A stretch of 60,177 nucleotides of DNA from Acidimicrobiaceae bacterium (GTDB taxonomy: Bacteria; Actinomycetota; Acidimicrobiia; Acidimicrobiales; RAAP-2): positions 1 to 60,177 of the forward strand of contig PKXJ01000019.1 in assembly GCA_003132305.1 (NCBI GenBank). Direction: 5' to 3'. The position numbers and the translations under genes are program-made. The notes under the pieces were generated by a model, which saw nothing but the letters and a program-made list of their open reading frames with translations, made no database searches and had not been told where the DNA came from. Positions 51,350 to 60,177 of the stretch are shown here, piece after piece. Each line of letters opens with the position of its first letter. Within the stretch, counting starts at the first letter, position 1.

Positions 51350-52765
51350 ATGATCGGCGCCGCCCCCGCGTTCGTGCACTGGTTCGCGGTGGGATTCAGG
51401 GAGACCCTCGCCATGATCTGGTTGACGTGGTGGCCCCTCGTCCTCGGCTTTGGCCTCTCGGGGCTCGTGCAGAGTCTGGTACCTCGCGACGCGCTGCGCG
51501 CCCAATTGGGTACGAACTCACCAACGTCGGTGGCGAAAGCGACCCTGCTCGGCGTCCTCTCGTCATCGTGTAGTTACGCCGCCAGTGCCATGTCGCGCGC
51601 ACTCTTCGCCCGAGGGGCGTCGTGGAGCAACGCGCTTATCTTCATGGTGGCGTCGACCAATCTCGTCATCGAGCTCGGCGTGTTGCTCTATCTCTTGCTG
51701 GGTTGGCAGTTCGTCCTCGCTCAATTCGTCGGCGGCGTCGTGATGGTGATCTTGCTCGCCTTGACGACGCGGATCATGTTCAACGCCCGGCGCCAACAGC
51801 AGTTGAAAGATCGCGTCCTCTTGGACTCGCCACCCGCGGAAGTCGAGGCGGGCTCGACGTGGCGAGAGAGACTACGCGACCGCGACAACGTCTCCTTGGC
51901 CGCTCGTTACGCCTGGGGCGATCTCACAATGCTCCGCAAAGAGCTGCTCGCGGGCTTCTTGGTGGCGGGTTTTCTCAGCGTGCACGTGCCGGCCGCCTGG
52001 TGGGGCCACCTCTTCGTGAGTGGGCACGGCACGTGGACGGTGCTCGAGAACGCGCTGCTCGCGCCCCTCTTGGCGGTCATCGCCTTCGTCTGTTCCGTCG
52101 GCAATATTCCCCTGGCCGCCGCGCTCTGGGCGAATGGCGTGGCCTTTGGCGGCGTTGTCGCCTTCATTTTCGCCGACCTCATCACGTTGCCGCTGCTCGC
52201 TATCTATCGCCGCTTCTACGGTGGCGCGTCAACGTGGCGACTCTTCGCCCTGCTCTGGTTCGTTATGAGCGTCGGCGGACTCGTAGTGAATGGAATCTTT
52301 CACGTCTCGGGTCTCATTCCCGCGAGTCACCACGTTCGTGCCCTCAACGGCGAGTTCCCCCTCGGCGCGACGCTCGTCTTGAACGTTCTGGCGACCTTAG
52401 TGCTCGGGGGCGCGTGGTGGCTCGTTCGCTCGTCCAAGAGGAGCGCGCGGGCGGCGACCGATCCCATCTGTGGGATGACCGTCGACACCTCGTCGCCCGC
52501 GGCGACGCTCGTACGTGACGGCGAGACCTTCTACTTCTGCTCGCTTCGCTGCCGCGATAAGTTCGACCACGAGTCCGACACTCGCTCGATGCGCGAAGAC
52601 GTGAACGGGGACCAGATTGATCCGGTCTGTTCGATGCACGTCGCTTCGAACAACGCGATAAGGGCTGTTGGCGCTGATGGGTTGACCTACTATTTCTGCA
52701 GCGAGGACTGTCAACGGACGTTCCTCGAAGGTCCGCGTCTCGCGGCGAACCAGCAAATCGAGTGA
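51350..52765 (+). CDS. ArsP/YraQ-like permease fused to two YHS metal-binding domains
   Basis: The 471-aa protein starts three bases after mmsA. Residues 1-360 form an eight- to ten-helix permease with LGVLSSSCSYAASAMSRALF and VCSVGNIPLAAALWANGVAF, the paired motifs of the UPF0718/ArsP family. Residues 371-415 are a YHS domain (DPICGMTVD, FYFCSLRCRDKF; Cys 374, 397, 401). Residues 424-462 are a second (DPVCSMHV, YYFCSEDCQRTF; Cys 427, 450, 454). YHS domains bind soft metals, so metal or metalloid export is the likely role. The double-YHS fusion is notable. Confidence 0.85.
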   Translation: MIGAAPAFVHWFAVGFRETLAMIWLTWWPLVLGFGLSGLVQSLVPRDALRAQLGTNSPTSVAKATLLGVLSSSCSYAASAMSRALFARGASWSNALIFMVASTNLVIELGVLLYLLLGWQFVLAQFVGGVVMVILLALTTRIMFNARRQQQLKDRVLLDSPPAEVEAGSTWRERLRDRDNVSLAARYAWGDLTMLRKELLAGFLVAGFLSVHVPAAWWGHLFVSGHGTWTVLENALLAPLLAVIAFVCSVGNIPLAAALWANGVAFGGVVAFIFADLITLPLLAIYRRFYGGASTWRLFALLWFVMSVGGLVVNGIFHVSGLIPASHHVRALNGEFPLGATLVLNVLATLVLGGAWWLVRSSKRSARAATDPICGMTVDTSSPAATLVRDGETFYFCSLRCRDKFDHESDTRSMREDVNGDQIDPVCSMHVASNNAIRAVGADGLTYYFCSEDCQRTFLEGPRLAANQQIE

Positions 52766-52781
52766 GGACGAAAAAGGACCG

Positions 52782-53201
52782 ATGAGCAAACAACACACCA
52801 GCGTGAGGGCCTACGGGATCCTCGTGCACCACGACCACGTCCTTCTCGTGCGTTCGAGCAGCGCCCAGATCAACCCACCGATCTGGTGGCTGCCCGGAGG
52901 GGGCATTGACTTTGGCGAGTCCCCCGAACAGACGCTCCTGCGCGAGTTTCGAGAAGAGACCGGCCTCAGCGTGAAGGATCCCGTTCTGTTCGACGTCGCG
53001 AGTGACGTTCGTCGACGCCCGAACGGCGACCGCATCCACACGGTGCGCGTGCTCTACACCGTCTCGCTGGATGGCGGAGAGTTACGCGACGAAGTCACGG
53101 GCACCACCGACCAGGCCCAGTGGTTCAAACCCGGAGACCTCAACGAGGTCAACGTGGCCGAGTACGCCGGTCGCGCGATTCAAACGGCGTTGGGAAAGTA
53201 G
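52782..53201 (+). CDS. NUDIX hydrolase
   Basis: The 139-aa protein starts at ATG 52782, 16 bp after the permease gene, with GAGGACGAAAAAGGA upstream. The NUDIX box runs GGGIDFGESPEQTLLREFRE then ETGL, with all catalytic Glu residues. The start VRAYGILVHHDHVLLVRSSS is standard. The substrate is unknown. Its 3' end overlaps the convergent ligase gene by 22 bp. Confidence 0.9.
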   Translation: MSKQHTSVRAYGILVHHDHVLLVRSSSAQINPPIWWLPGGGIDFGESPEQTLLREFREETGLSVKDPVLFDVASDVRRRPNGDRIHTVRVLYTVSLDGGELRDEVTGTTDQAQWFKPGDLNEVNVAEYAGRAIQTALGK

Positions 53202-54862
53202 AGCGCGGGCATCTCGCGCTTCAGGAGTTTGCCCGCGGCATTGCGCGGCAACGGCTCTCGGGTAAAGGCGACGCGCGAAGGAATCATGTACGCGGCGAGC
53301 CGTGACGAAAGAAACGCCTGCAGCTCCCCAGTGGTGAGCGACGTCGCGTCGCGCATCATGACCGCCGCGGCCACCTCTTCGCCGAGTCGTTCATTGTAAA
53401 GACCAAAGACGGCGGCTTCGTAGACGGCGGGATGCTCGTAGATCGCCGACTCGACCTGGGCCGAGTAGACGTTCTCGCCGGCGCGGATGATCATGTCCTT
53501 CACGCGGTCATCCACATAGAGGAAGCCCTCCTCACTCACGTGTCCGAGGTCGCCGGTTCGCAGCCAGCCCTTACGGATCGTGTCCGCGGTGACGTCGGGG
53601 TTACGCCAGTAACCGCGAATCAACGTCGGGGACTTCAGCCAAATCTCGCCCCTCTCGCCCGTGGCCAGTGAGTTCAGTGCTTCGTCACGAATGTCGGCGT
53701 CCATCACGATCGTGGGCACCCGACCAGTTGAGGTGGGATGACTCACGTAGTCGTCGCCGTAGTTGCCCGGCCCGTACGCGTTGGTCTCGGTCATGCCGTA
53801 ACCCAAGTTGGGCCGGCCCCTCTTAAAGGAGTGTTCCACGCGCTCGACCAACGTCGGCGGCGCCGGCGCGCCACCGCCGCCCACCGCCGTCAGTGAAGAG
53901 GTGTCGTACCTGGAAAAACTGGGCGACTCGATGAGGTCCCAGGCCTGGGTCGGTACGCCCACGAAGTTGGTGACGTGGTGACGTTCAATGAGGGCCAGCG
54001 CGCGTTCGGGGTCCCACTTGTACATCATCACGAGTTTGAAGTGCCACGTGAAGCACGACAGCATTACGGGAACGCACCCGGTGACGTGAAAGAGCGGCAC
54101 GATCAAGATGAAGCACGGCGCTTGGCCGCTGCCCTCTTCGTCGCCGTCACGACGGGCGGCTTCGATGGCGGCGCCGGATGAGAACGCCATGATCGTCTGG
54201 CAGATGGCGCTGTGCGTCGAGACCGCGCCCCTAGGAAAACCCGTCGTGCCCGAGGTGTAGAGAATCGTGGCGTCGCTAGTGGCGTCTATTTGAATCTCGG
54301 GCATCGCTACACCCGTCACCACGACGTCGCTCCAGCGCTCGACGCCGTCCGCGTAGGTCGCGTTCTCATTGAGTCGAACGCCGAGGAGCCGCGCGCCCGC
54401 GCGCGCGCACGGTTCGCTGGCTCGAAGAATGCGTTCGGAGTCACCGATAAAGAGCGCTAGTCCCGAGTCGTTGATGGCGAAGTCGAGCTCGTCTTCAGTC
54501 CACCACGCGTTCAGCGATACCGAAATCGCGCCAACGGAAATGATGGCGGCAAAGGAGATAACCCACTCCGGATAGTTGCGCATCGCAATACCCACCCGAT
54601 CGCCCTTTTTGATTCCGAAGTGGCGCACGAGCGTGTCACTAAGGGCGTCGACTTCTCGCATCACCTCGGCGAACGTCCACTCCTCGTCCTCGTAGACCAG
54701 GAAGGTTTCCTCGACGCCCCTGGCGAGATCAAAGAGCTGGCGCAGTGTCGCGGGTGCGTTCTTGAAGGCTCGATTCGTTACGCCGTCGTGCTCCACCTCG
54801 ATGATTTCAAAGGGTTGTCCCGCGGCGGAGACATTCGCGATCGCTTCACTGACACTGCGCAC
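53180..54862 (-). CDS. AMP-dependent acyl-CoA synthetase/ligase
   Basis: I start at GTG 54862 (VRSVSEAIANVSAAGQPF) because GGGGG lies upstream; 560 aa. The adenylate-forming motifs are ILYTSGTTGFPRGAVST (A3), GYGMTETNAYG (A5), GWLRTGDLGHVSEEGFLYVD (A7/A8) and the final Lys in RNAAGKLLKRE (A10). It activates a carboxylic acid, probably a fatty acid, as acyl-AMP and then acyl-CoA. The desaturase and thioesterase nearby suggest lipid metabolism. Confidence 0.9.
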   Translation of the reverse strand: MRSVSEAIANVSAAGQPFEIIEVEHDGVTNRAFKNAPATLRQLFDLARGVEETFLVYEDEEWTFAEVMREVDALSDTLVRHFGIKKGDRVGIAMRNYPEWVISFAAIISVGAISVSLNAWWTEDELDFAINDSGLALFIGDSERILRASEPCARAGARLLGVRLNENATYADGVERWSDVVVTGVAMPEIQIDATSDATILYTSGTTGFPRGAVSTHSAICQTIMAFSSGAAIEAARRDGDEEGSGQAPCFILIVPLFHVTGCVPVMLSCFTWHFKLVMMYKWDPERALALIERHHVTNFVGVPTQAWDLIESPSFSRYDTSSLTAVGGGGAPAPPTLVERVEHSFKRGRPNLGYGMTETNAYGPGNYGDDYVSHPTSTGRVPTIVMDADIRDEALNSLATGERGEIWLKSPTLIRGYWRNPDVTADTIRKGWLRTGDLGHVSEEGFLYVDDRVKDMIIRAGENVYSAQVESAIYEHPAVYEAAVFGLYNERLGEEVAAAVMMRDATSLTTGELQAFLSSRLAAYMIPSRVAFTREPLPRNAAGKLLKREMPALYFPNAV

Positions 54863-55027
54863 CAAGCACCCCCGTGTTCTCGACATCCTAGACAGATCAA
54901 GTTCGTCACTTAGACACACTGCCAGATCACTACGGTGCCGAGGAAGCCCTCACCACTAAGAAGAAACGTCGATCAGCACTGCGCGCAGACTCTACACTTC
55001 GCGCTAGAGATCACTGAAAGGACCGCC

Positions 55028-55327
55028 ATGTTGGCTTCGAACTATCCCCTACTCGACGTATTCATCTCGACGCTGTACTTCGTCGTGTTCATCTTTTGGA
55101 TCATCCTCGTCTTTCACGTTATGGTGGACATCTTTAGTAGCCACGACCTGAGCGGACCGGCGAAGGCCCTCTGGATACTCTTTATCTTTCTTCTCCCCTT
55201 GGCGGGATGTCTCGTCTACGTCCTCGTGCGCGGAGGCTCGATGCACGAACGCCGAGTTCACGCGGTCCAAGCTCAACAGAAGGCTTTTGAGGACTACATT
55301 CGCGCCGTCGCCAACACGAAAGAGTGA
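55028..55327 (+). CDS. Small PLDc_N-type membrane protein
   Basis: Start ATG 55028 (AAAGGA upstream) gives 99 aa. Two membrane helices (VFISTLYFVVFIFWIILVFH and LWILFIFLLPLAGCLVYVLV) are separated by VDIFSSHDLSGPAKA, and a helical basic tail follows. This is the PLDc_N (phospholipase D-nuclease N-terminal) pattern common as a standalone protein in Actinomycetota. The function is unknown. Confidence 0.8.
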   Translation: MLASNYPLLDVFISTLYFVVFIFWIILVFHVMVDIFSSHDLSGPAKALWILFIFLLPLAGCLVYVLVRGGSMHERRVHAVQAQQKAFEDYIRAVANTKE

Positions 55328-55342
55328 ACTCTCCGCGCGGCG

Positions 55343-56296
55343 TTAGCGTGAAGCGCCTAGTGACGTCTTGACTAAAGACGCCTTGTGGGCCATGCGCTCC
55401 ACGGACTCGGCAATCTTCGCCTTGACGTTCACCAGGTCCACGCGCGCGATCTCGGCCTCTTTGTTGAGGCCCTTTAAGTGTTCGATGTCCCAGAGATTCA
55501 GTACCGGCGTCAACACGTCGCCCAAGTACTGACCGAGGCCGTAGATTCCCTCTTTGGCGATACGCACCGCGTGGCGGGTGAAACTCGGAATGCCGGTACC
55601 GGGCATGGCGAAGGTGCTCACCTGTTTCGACACGGCGATCATCATCGCCGATGGATCGATCGCGAAGGCCGCCTGGGCGAGGTCGCGATAGAAGAGGTAG
55701 TGCTTGGTCTCGTCGCCGGCGATGAGCGCTAAGACGTTTCTCCCGATCTTGTCGTCCTTGGGCAGTTTCGCGCCGGTGTTGCGGTGCGCGATCTGCGTCG
55801 CGCGCTCTTGAAACGAGACGTAGGAGATCAGTTCCGCGAAGGTGGCCGGATGGGGTACCTCACCCTTTTGCATCTGCACCCGACGGCCTTCTTCTAGGGT
55901 CGTGGGATTAATGCATCGACTGATGTGCACCCAGTCGCGCATCACCATGGAGTGGCGATTCTCTTCCATCGTCCACTGACAGGTCCACTCGCGAATGGGG
56001 TGGCCCTTGGGCGCGTGCTCGAGAATCGAGTCGGTGTAGTACGGAAGATTGTCCTCGGTCAAGAGGTTTACGAAGATCGAACTCCGCACGCCCTCGCTGA
56101 GGGGATAGTCCTCGGGCGACCACGGACGCGTGTCGAAACTCTCGCCCTCACCCCAGTTGATCTGTTCGTGAGGAAACCACAGACGCGGCGCTTCCATGTG
56201 TCGGTCGTAGAGGCGCACGACGTCCGGCGTGATCTCTTCTAGAAGGTCAACTCGGCTCTTGGCTACTCGGGTGCTCAAGTCGTAATACCTCTCCAT
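55343..56296 (-). CDS. Acyl-ACP desaturase-like diiron enzyme
   Basis: The 317-aa protein has the two diiron-ligand regions of the family: Glu in FVNLLTEDNLPYYTD and E-E-N-R-H in WTMEENRHSMVM, then Glu in VSFQERATQIAHRNTG and Glu/His in ALIAGDETKHYLFYRD. The length fits actinobacterial DesA-type proteins. It would insert a double bond into an ACP-bound acyl chain using O2 and ferredoxin. It is divergent from the MFS gene, and a fatty acid ligase lies nearby. Confidence 0.9.
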   Translation of the reverse strand: MERYYDLSTRVAKSRVDLLEEITPDVVRLYDRHMEAPRLWFPHEQINWGEGESFDTRPWSPEDYPLSEGVRSSIFVNLLTEDNLPYYTDSILEHAPKGHPIREWTCQWTMEENRHSMVMRDWVHISRCINPTTLEEGRRVQMQKGEVPHPATFAELISYVSFQERATQIAHRNTGAKLPKDDKIGRNVLALIAGDETKHYLFYRDLAQAAFAIDPSAMMIAVSKQVSTFAMPGTGIPSFTRHAVRIAKEGIYGLGQYLGDVLTPVLNLWDIEHLKGLNKEAEIARVDLVNVKAKIAESVERMAHKASLVKTSLGASR

Positions 56297-56398
56297 TTAG
56301 CGCACTGCAAACGACCCAACCCTAACTCTCGATGTCGAAGTCGCTTCACCACACTTGTGATTCGTCGCACAATGCTACTCATGTAGCCTGATGACCTC

Positions 56399-57667
56399 GT
56401 GAAACTCGTTGACAACCTCGTTCCTACTGACTTTCGCTCGTCGATTCGCGGTCCCCTACGTCGCTTTTTCCTCTGCACGTTCATTGGCTGCATCGGCAAC
56501 GGCCTCACGGTCTCGCTTTTCGTCATCTACCTGCACAACGTGCGCGGATTCTCAACGAGCTTCGCGACGTTGCTGCTCGCCCTCTCGGCGGTCGTGGGTA
56601 TAGCGAGCGCTCCGCTGTGGGGATCGATGACCGATCGCTTGGGGCCAATTCGCGTGATCCTCTTCGCGTACGGGGCTGACGCGATCGCCCTGGTCTTCTG
56701 GGCGATCGCGCACACCCGCGAAGAGGCGGTGTTCGCCGCCCTCTTCATTGCGGTCTTCGGGGGCGCGGGCTGGGGACCATCGAGCACGATGTTGGTGCGC
56801 CTCGTGTCACCCGCCCACCGCCAACGGGCCTTTGGCTTTAACTTCATGCTCGTCAACCTCGGCATTGGATTTGGCGGACTCATCTCCGCCAGTGCCGTGA
56901 ATCTCCAACACTCCGACACCTTCGTGATGCTCTACATCTTCAACGCCGGCGTGACGGTGGTTGCCGCGCTCTACTACCTGTCACTTCGCAAGCTCGGTGG
57001 ACCGATCAAGGAACACCACGACGATCCCGTAAAGAACGCCGAGGGTTGGCGCGAAGTCATGAGGGATACCCGGCTTGTTCGCTACATTGTGGCGTCAATC
57101 TTTCTCATGATCGGTGGCTACGGATCCCTCGACGCGGGACTCAGTCTCTTCGTGGTGAACAATCTGAAACTCTCCGTTCACGCCATCGGGGTCATCTACT
57201 TCTTTAACACCTCCGCCATCGTGCTCTGTCAACTCTGGGTGCTCAATCGAATTGAGGGAAAGAGTCGAACGCGCGTCATGGGCGTGGTGGCCGCGTTCTG
57301 GTTCATCTTCTGGCTGATTCTTGAAACGACGCTGGCCCTGCCGGCCGCGGCGTCGATTGCCATGTTGTGCCTGGCCATGGTGGTCTTCGCGATCGGCGAG
57401 ACCATGCTCCAGCCCGTGAGTTCAGCCATCGTGAACGACATCGCGCCCGAGCACCTGCGCGGTCGCTACAACGCCGCGTCGGGACTTTCGTGGGGCATCT
57501 CGGGCACGTTGGCGCCCGCGATCACGGCGCTCTACTTCAGCGTGCACCTCGGCAACTGGTGGCCCATCGGCACCGGCCTTACGGCCCTTCTCGGAGGGGC
57601 CATGATGATGAACCTGCGCCGTCACATCAGTGCGAGCGCCGACGGTCGCGCCGAGCCCGCGCTCTAG
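56399..57667 (+). CDS. MFS transporter
   Basis: The 422-aa protein starts at GTG 56399 and has 12 predicted helices. Motif A is GSMTDRLGPIRVILFAYG after helix 2. The second half carries EHLRGRYNAASGLSWGISG, seen in MFS members of the MdtH/YajR-like DHA1 group. The substrate is unknown. It stands alone between the desaturase and a broken GNAT gene. Confidence 0.88.
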   Translation: MKLVDNLVPTDFRSSIRGPLRRFFLCTFIGCIGNGLTVSLFVIYLHNVRGFSTSFATLLLALSAVVGIASAPLWGSMTDRLGPIRVILFAYGADAIALVFWAIAHTREEAVFAALFIAVFGGAGWGPSSTMLVRLVSPAHRQRAFGFNFMLVNLGIGFGGLISASAVNLQHSDTFVMLYIFNAGVTVVAALYYLSLRKLGGPIKEHHDDPVKNAEGWREVMRDTRLVRYIVASIFLMIGGYGSLDAGLSLFVVNNLKLSVHAIGVIYFFNTSAIVLCQLWVLNRIEGKSRTRVMGVVAAFWFIFWLILETTLALPAAASIAMLCLAMVVFAIGETMLQPVSSAIVNDIAPEHLRGRYNAASGLSWGISGTLAPAITALYFSVHLGNWWPIGTGLTALLGGAMMMNLRRHISASADGRAEPAL

Positions 57668-57694
57668 ACGTCGTCCCTTCTCTAGGTTCGCGTC

Positions 57695-57924
57695 GTGGAA
57701 CTCCTTCGCGTCGATCCCGCCAACGACGACCAGTTCATGGCCTGGTTCGAGGTCTTGCGTCGATCCGAGTTCAAACACGACGACGGTCGAGGGGGCTGGC
57801 TCACGAGCGAGTGGCGCGCGCGTACCACGAGATCTTCTCCTACGGCGACGACGTTCTACGTCCCGTCGCGATCTGGTCCCTCGAAGTGACGCGCGAGCCA
57901 TATCTTCGCCACGACCATAAGTAA
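57695..57924 (+). pseudogene. Frameshifted and truncated GNAT-like gene
   Basis: GTG 57695 begins MELLRVDPANDDQFMAWFEV, then RRSEFKHDDGRGGWLTSEWR, a typical N terminus of a GNAT-type acyltransferase. After a GC dinucleotide run at 57814-57822 the likely continuation lies in another frame as RAYHEIFSYGDDVLRPVAIW, then SLEVTREPYL and a TAA. The acetyl-CoA motif is missing. Slippage in the GC run plus a 3' deletion explains the structure. Confidence 0.55.
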
Positions 57925-58103
57925 TTGGGAGAATCGAACGCTCGGCATAAATCAGATTGAATGTCGACTTTCTTCTTTTTGTCAACCAGGGGGCCAAATT
58001 CAACGCTCACGCCGCGTAAGTTCCTCTCGAGGTTGTCCACTCTCAGCAAGGTGTAAGGACTTTCTTTCGACCGAGTCGCCGAACGCTCCTAGGCTTAGGC
58101 CGC

Positions 58104-59951
58104 GTGCATTCTCTCTTGACGAAGTCCTCGTTCGTTGCCGTCATGGCTGCCGTCGTACTCGTGGCCACCGTGGCCACCGCGCGGGCGAGCACGCCAGTCG
58201 CTCCGACGTCGATAGGTTTCGACATCAGTTTTCCCCAATGTGCTGAAGCGCTACCCCCGTCGCCGGGCTTTGGCGTCGTGGGCGTGAACGGCGGATCGAC
58301 GTTCACCGCCAACAAGTGTCTCGCGAGAGAGCTGGCCTGGGCCCAGGGCGCCGCCAACCCGGCGCCGGCCTTCTACGCCAACACCGACAATCCAGGTCCG
58401 GCCAACACGTCGAACTGGCCGACGGGTCAACAGACGCCCAAAGTCTGTGCGGGCGCGAACTCCTTCGCCTGCTCCTACGACTACGGCTGGAACGCGGCGC
58501 GACTCGCGTTCGCCAACGCCGTCAACGCCGAGAACGCGAACGGGTCGAGTTCGCCGACGTCGGACGCCCGTACGGCGCCGTGGTGGCTCGACGTCGAGAC
58601 CGGCAACATGTGGGAGAGCATCGAGTACGGGCGAAGCGTGGCCACGGGCACCTACGACGAAGCATCGATCGAAGGCATGCTCGCGTCCTTCGAGAACATC
58701 GGCATCACCTCAGTCGGGGTCTACTCTACGTCGCAGCAGTGGAAGGTCATCACCGGCGGCTCCCAGTCCACGGTCCCCCCGGTGCCGGTGTGGATACCGG
58801 GTTTTGGCTCGGTCGCGTCGGCGGAAGTGGGCTGCGGCTCGGCCTCGTTCACCGGCGGACGCGTGGCGATGATCCAGTACGGTTCGCTCGGCTACGACGG
58901 CGACTACCTCTGTGGACTGTTGAACACGCCCACGCTGACCTCGACGTCGGTGGCTAACTCCGCCACGTTCAGCAACCAAATCGTCTCCACCAACAACGCC
59001 GGGGCGGTTTCCTACGTCCAGACGATCGGTAGCCCTCAGCTGGTCGTGAGCGCGAGTGGCCTCGTCACGACGAGTGGAACGTTGATCCCGGGCTCGTACG
59101 TCACGACGGGCACCACCAGCGATCCTTCCGGCGACACCGGTACGTTCAGTCTCACCCTCGAGGTCGGCGCGTTAATCCAGAGTGTGCCCACGACCGCCTC
59201 GGTCAAGGCCAGTGGATCGACGACGTACAGCGACCAACTGAGCGTCACCGGCGGCGACGGCGCCGTCACGTACGTCCAAACGAGAGGTACTCCCCGGTTG
59301 ATCGTGAGCGCGAGCGGCCTCGTCACGACGAGCGGCGCGCTAACGGCCGGTACCTACGTCGCGACGGGTACCACGAGCGATCCCGTCGGCGACAAGGGCA
59401 CCTTCACCCTCACCTTGAAAGTGGGAGCCCTCGTGCAACGCGCTCCCACCACGGGGTCAGCCCTCACGACCGACTCGTCGACGTTCAGTAACCAACTCGA
59501 CGTCGGCGCCAATTTGGGCGTCGTGACCTACGTCCAGACGAACGGTACTCCCCAACTGATCGTGAGCGCGAGCGGCCTCGTCACGACGAGCGGCGCGCTA
59601 ACCATGGGAACCTACCGCGCCGCGGGCACGAACAGCGACCCTTCGGGAGACCTCGGGAAGTTCTCCTTCACGCTCGTCGTCACGACGCCACTGATCGTGC
59701 CGACCGCGACGTCCATCAGTGGCCACGCGGTGGCGGGAAGGACCGTGACGCTCGCCATTCACGGCACCGGGTTCTACGGCCATCCTCGCGTCACGAGCCA
59801 CGCCGGAACCACGGCCGTCGTAACCCGCGACACCGGTCAAGTGTTGATCGTAAGGGTGAGCGTGCGCGCACTATCGCGCAACAGCGTGTTCACCTTCACC
59901 ATCACGTTGGCCGACGGTCAGTCCTGCCAGGTTCGCTACAACCAGCACTAG
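58104..59951 (+). CDS. Large secreted GH25-like (DUF1906-type) protein with three repeats
   Basis: The 615-aa protein starts at GTG 58104. A signal peptide spans 1-29 (FVAVMAAVVLVATVATARAS). Residues 35-270 form a TIM-barrel-like domain similar to GH25/DUF1906 (IGFDISFPQC, WWLDVETGNMW, GVYSTSQQWKVITG, IQYGS). The Asp-x-Glu in LDVETGN is a candidate catalytic pair. Three repeats of about 84 residues follow (280-360, 361-447, 448-530), each with YVQT-x-G-x-P-x-L-x-VSASGLVTTSG. A final Ig-like domain ends CQVRYNQH. It is probably a cell-wall enzyme or adhesin. Repeats 2 and 3 share an identical 46-nt stretch (59299-59344 and 59557-59602). Confidence 0.82.
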   Translation: MHSLLTKSSFVAVMAAVVLVATVATARASTPVAPTSIGFDISFPQCAEALPPSPGFGVVGVNGGSTFTANKCLARELAWAQGAANPAPAFYANTDNPGPANTSNWPTGQQTPKVCAGANSFACSYDYGWNAARLAFANAVNAENANGSSSPTSDARTAPWWLDVETGNMWESIEYGRSVATGTYDEASIEGMLASFENIGITSVGVYSTSQQWKVITGGSQSTVPPVPVWIPGFGSVASAEVGCGSASFTGGRVAMIQYGSLGYDGDYLCGLLNTPTLTSTSVANSATFSNQIVSTNNAGAVSYVQTIGSPQLVVSASGLVTTSGTLIPGSYVTTGTTSDPSGDTGTFSLTLEVGALIQSVPTTASVKASGSTTYSDQLSVTGGDGAVTYVQTRGTPRLIVSASGLVTTSGALTAGTYVATGTTSDPVGDKGTFTLTLKVGALVQRAPTTGSALTTDSSTFSNQLDVGANLGVVTYVQTNGTPQLIVSASGLVTTSGALTMGTYRAAGTNSDPSGDLGKFSFTLVVTTPLIVPTATSISGHAVAGRTVTLAIHGTGFYGHPRVTSHAGTTAVVTRDTGQVLIVRVSVRALSRNSVFTFTITLADGQSCQVRYNQH

Positions 59952-60177
59952 ACCCTCGCCAGCCACAGTTCGCCCCACCGGCGCCCGCGCCAGCCACTCA
60001 GTTAGTTACTCGTCGGCGTCCAGCTACGCCGCGGCCCTTCGACGACTCGCCATTTTTCGCTCACGTGTCAAGTTGCATCCGAGACGCAATCCGAGCTGCG
60101 TCCAATTGACATGAGCACCCCCGTCCGCAGATGCCAATTCAAGTTACGAATTGGTTGATTCAACCAGAGCTCGGCAA

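Noticed and set aside
50783-51505. Minus-strand open frame opposite mmsA
   Set aside because: The plus strand encodes a complete aldehyde dehydrogenase; the antisense frame has shadow composition.
60066-60112. Imperfect inverted repeat TGTCAA ... TTGACA near the window end
   Set aside because: Inner arms pair poorly and there is no context; likely chance or incomplete information at the edge.

Overview
The window is from a high-GC Actinomycetota chromosome. An Acidimicrobiia-like soil or freshwater lineage is my inference, not shown directly. It rests on the clpS-DUF2017 pair, an actinobacterial-type acyl-ACP desaturase, an MpaB-like DUF2236 protein, a cyclase/NB-ARC ATPase, a GH25-like secreted protein and frequent GTG/TTG starts. 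No rRNA gene, intact tRNA gene, CRISPR array or integrase gene was found.

Left flank (1-4.5 kb): a YVTN-type beta-propeller protein, two small secreted proteins and two transposase remnants facing each other.

Accessory island (about 4.53-18.66 kb): two 46-bp direct repeats that look like the 3' half of a tRNA-Lys(CTT) gene, at 4533-4578 and 18611-18656, bracket about 14 kb. Inside, a 46-bp hairpin-bearing repeat occurs 11 times between 6672 and 16173, always in the same orientation. It divides the DNA into mostly one- or two-gene units resembling a gene-cassette array. Cargo includes four small proteins assigned to the ABM-like ferredoxin fold, a GNAT acetyltransferase, a hotdog thioesterase, a NUDIX hydrolase, a TetR regulator with an operator-like palindrome, a cyclase/ATPase regulator and a VanZ-like protein. 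The repeats do not fold like integron attC sites. Left of the array lies a DUF1326/DUF2182 pair; right of it lies an ECF sigma factor overlapping a membrane-anchored propeller with seven C-x5-C motifs. This island is the best candidate for an undescribed system.

18.7-27.6 kb: a small acidic protein, an isochorismatase-like hydrolase and three tandem FtsX-type permease paralogues. One paralogue carries an in-frame stop and a large internal deletion, and no ATPase gene is adjacent.

27.8-36.7 kb: a signalling region. A phytoene-desaturase-like FAD enzyme, a metallo-beta-lactamase-fold hydrolase and a cyclic-nucleotide-binding protein form a minus-strand operon. A receiver-cyclase fusion is divergent from them and is followed by an orphan LolD-type ABC ATPase and a histidine kinase. 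A receiver-only protein and a NarL-type regulator follow on the other strand.

36.9-45 kb: remnants of a secreted protein and of a GH1 beta-glucosidase, a putative WxL/DUF916-like surface cluster, a TetR-DHA2 efflux operon with palindromic operators, an SGNH hydrolase, a secreted protein and clpS-DUF2017.

45-60 kb: mostly ordinary metabolism. It includes a DUF2236 protein, SDR, aldose-1-epimerase-like protein, SurE, ArfB, acyl-CoA thioesterase, MmsA, a permease fused to two YHS domains, NUDIX, acyl-CoA synthetase, a PLDc_N-like membrane protein, acyl-ACP desaturase, MFS transporter, a broken GNAT gene and a large secreted GH25-like protein with three internal repeats. I see no gene in 59952-60177.
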